A stretch of DNA of 16,342 nt from JAEZKC01 sp046538945. GTDB lineage: Bacteria; Fibrobacterota; Chitinivibrionia; Chitinivibrionales; Chitinispirillaceae. Location of the stretch: positions 1 to 16,342 of the forward strand of contig JBKHHW010000068.1 in the NCBI GenBank assembly GCA_046538945.1. The letters run 5' to 3'. Both the position numbers and the translations under genes were made by a program. A model generated the notes under the pieces. That model was not told where the DNA came from, ran no database searches, and saw only the letters and a list, made by a program, of their open reading frames with translations. Of the stretch, positions 15,847 through 16,342 are shown piece by piece. Every line of letters begins with the position of its first letter. Within the stretch, counting starts at the first letter, position 1.

Positions 15847-16342
15847 ATGGAAATGAAAAGTAAAGTACTCTGCGTCATTCCGGCCCGTTACGGTTTTACC
15901 CGTCTTCCAGACAAACCGCTTCTGGAAATAAAGGCACTGCCACTTGTCATGTGGGCCTATAACCGGGCTGTGGAATCGGGAGTTTTCAATCGGGTATGTG
16001 TCGCAACGGATGATCAGAGAATCGCCGGTACTGTGGAACGGTTCGGCGGGGAAACGGTCATGACCTCGGCCTCTCATCAGAGGGGAACCGACAGGGTCTG
16101 TGAAGCCGCGGGGAAAACCGACTGCACGCATATAGTGAATCTGCAGGGTGACAAACCCGATGTGCCACTCGGAATTCTCAGGGATTTTGTATCCGCTCTC
16201 ACAAGAATCGATGATTTGAGCTTGTTGACTCTTGTCTCCAATGTTACAATCAAAGAAGTTGGAAGTCCCCATGCGGTCAAAGCTGTTCTGGGGGCTTTCG
16301 GGGATGCTCTTTATTTTTCCAGAGCTGTGATTCCCTTTGACA
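15847..16342 (+). CDS. KdsB-like CMP-KDO synthetase (3-deoxy-manno-octulosonate cytidylyltransferase), cut at the right edge
   Basis: Activates KDO with CTP for lipopolysaccharide inner-core synthesis. The first 165 residues of an expected roughly 250 are visible. Matches to the family include VIPARYGFTRLPDKPLL at 10-26, VCVATDDQRIA at 50-60, FGGETVMTSASHQRGTDRV at 66-84, LQGDKP at 99-104 and ALYFSRAVIPFD at 154-165. Several positions depart from the usual KdsB consensus as I know it: Ser-Thr-Arg is Phe17-Thr-Arg, Leu-Pro-Gly-Lys-Pro has Asp22, the second Gly-Lys-Pro is Ala-Leu-Pro (30-32), and Gln-Gly-Asp-Glu-Pro has Lys103. It could therefore be a divergent KdsB or a related cytidylyltransferase for another 3-deoxy sugar acid. 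Start ATG 15847 or 15853 (Met3); the Shine-Dalgarno is weak. Confidence 0.8.
   Translation, partial: MEMKSKVLCVIPARYGFTRLPDKPLLEIKALPLVMWAYNRAVESGVFNRVCVATDDQRIAGTVERFGGETVMTSASHQRGTDRVCEAAGKTDCTHIVNLQGDKPDVPLGILRDFVSALTRIDDLSLLTLVSNVTIKEVGSPHAVKAVLGAFGDALYFSRAVIPFD

Noticed and set aside
15664..16272. 202-codon minus-strand frame opposite gatC and the KdsB-like gene
   Set aside because: It crosses two strong plus-strand coding genes and shows no domain of its own.
1..16342. Defence island, phage, insertion sequence or CRISPR content
   Set aside because: No direct-repeat array, transposase, integrase, toxin-antitoxin or restriction gene was found; Ku-LigD here is a standard repair module.

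Overview
This window carries a chromosomal region from what is probably a free-living Gram-negative bacterium of moderate GC content. Evidence for an outer membrane is a 3-deoxy-manno-octulosonate (KDO) cytidylyltransferase-like gene. A PilB/GspE-type ATPase points to type IV pili or type II secretion. GatC indicates transamidation-dependent Asn/Gln-tRNA synthesis. The combination of a CdaA-YbbR fusion, Ku/LigD end joining and a class I aldolase would suit a lineage outside the classical Proteobacteria (for example Fibrobacterota or a related FCB-type phylum), but this is a weak inference made without any database search. No tRNA, rRNA, CRISPR array, insertion sequence or phage gene was seen.

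Layout. Everything between 84 and 8824 is on the minus strand and everything from 9044 to the right edge is on the plus strand, so 8825-9043 is a divergent regulatory region. The minus-strand genes, in transcription order, are: a PfkB/adenosine-kinase-family kinase; a membrane diadenylate cyclase fused to YbbR domains; a class I fructose-bisphosphate aldolase; Ku; the three-domain ligase LigD; and a fusion of a degenerate nucleotidyltransferase domain with a diacylglycerol-kinase-type lipid kinase. The last four are packed with gaps of 13, 20 and 20 bases and look like one transcript. The left edge (1-41) holds a strong rightward intrinsic terminator, implying a convergent gene outside the window.

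The plus-strand genes are: a GT4 glycosyltransferase; thiamine-phosphate kinase ThiL; a PilB/GspE ATPase with four copies of a cyclic-di-GMP-binding-type motif; a UvrD/PcrA helicase overlapping it by 8 bases; GatC; and a KdsB-like cytidylyltransferase cut by the right edge. This strand mixes housekeeping with envelope and motility functions.

How the genes work together. Ku and LigD form a complete minimal bacterial non-homologous end-joining module. Here it is co-transcribed with a glycolytic aldolase and a lipid kinase, and sits downstream of a cyclic-di-AMP synthase. The most notable items are: (1) the nucleotidyltransferase-lipid kinase fusion with eroded catalytic motifs; (2) a 12-bp hairpin that sequesters the consensus ribosome binding site of the aldolase, the first gene of the end-joining operon; (3) the one-polypeptide CdaA-CdaR fusion with an altered RHR motif; and (4) the doubled MshEN motif pair on the pilus ATPase.
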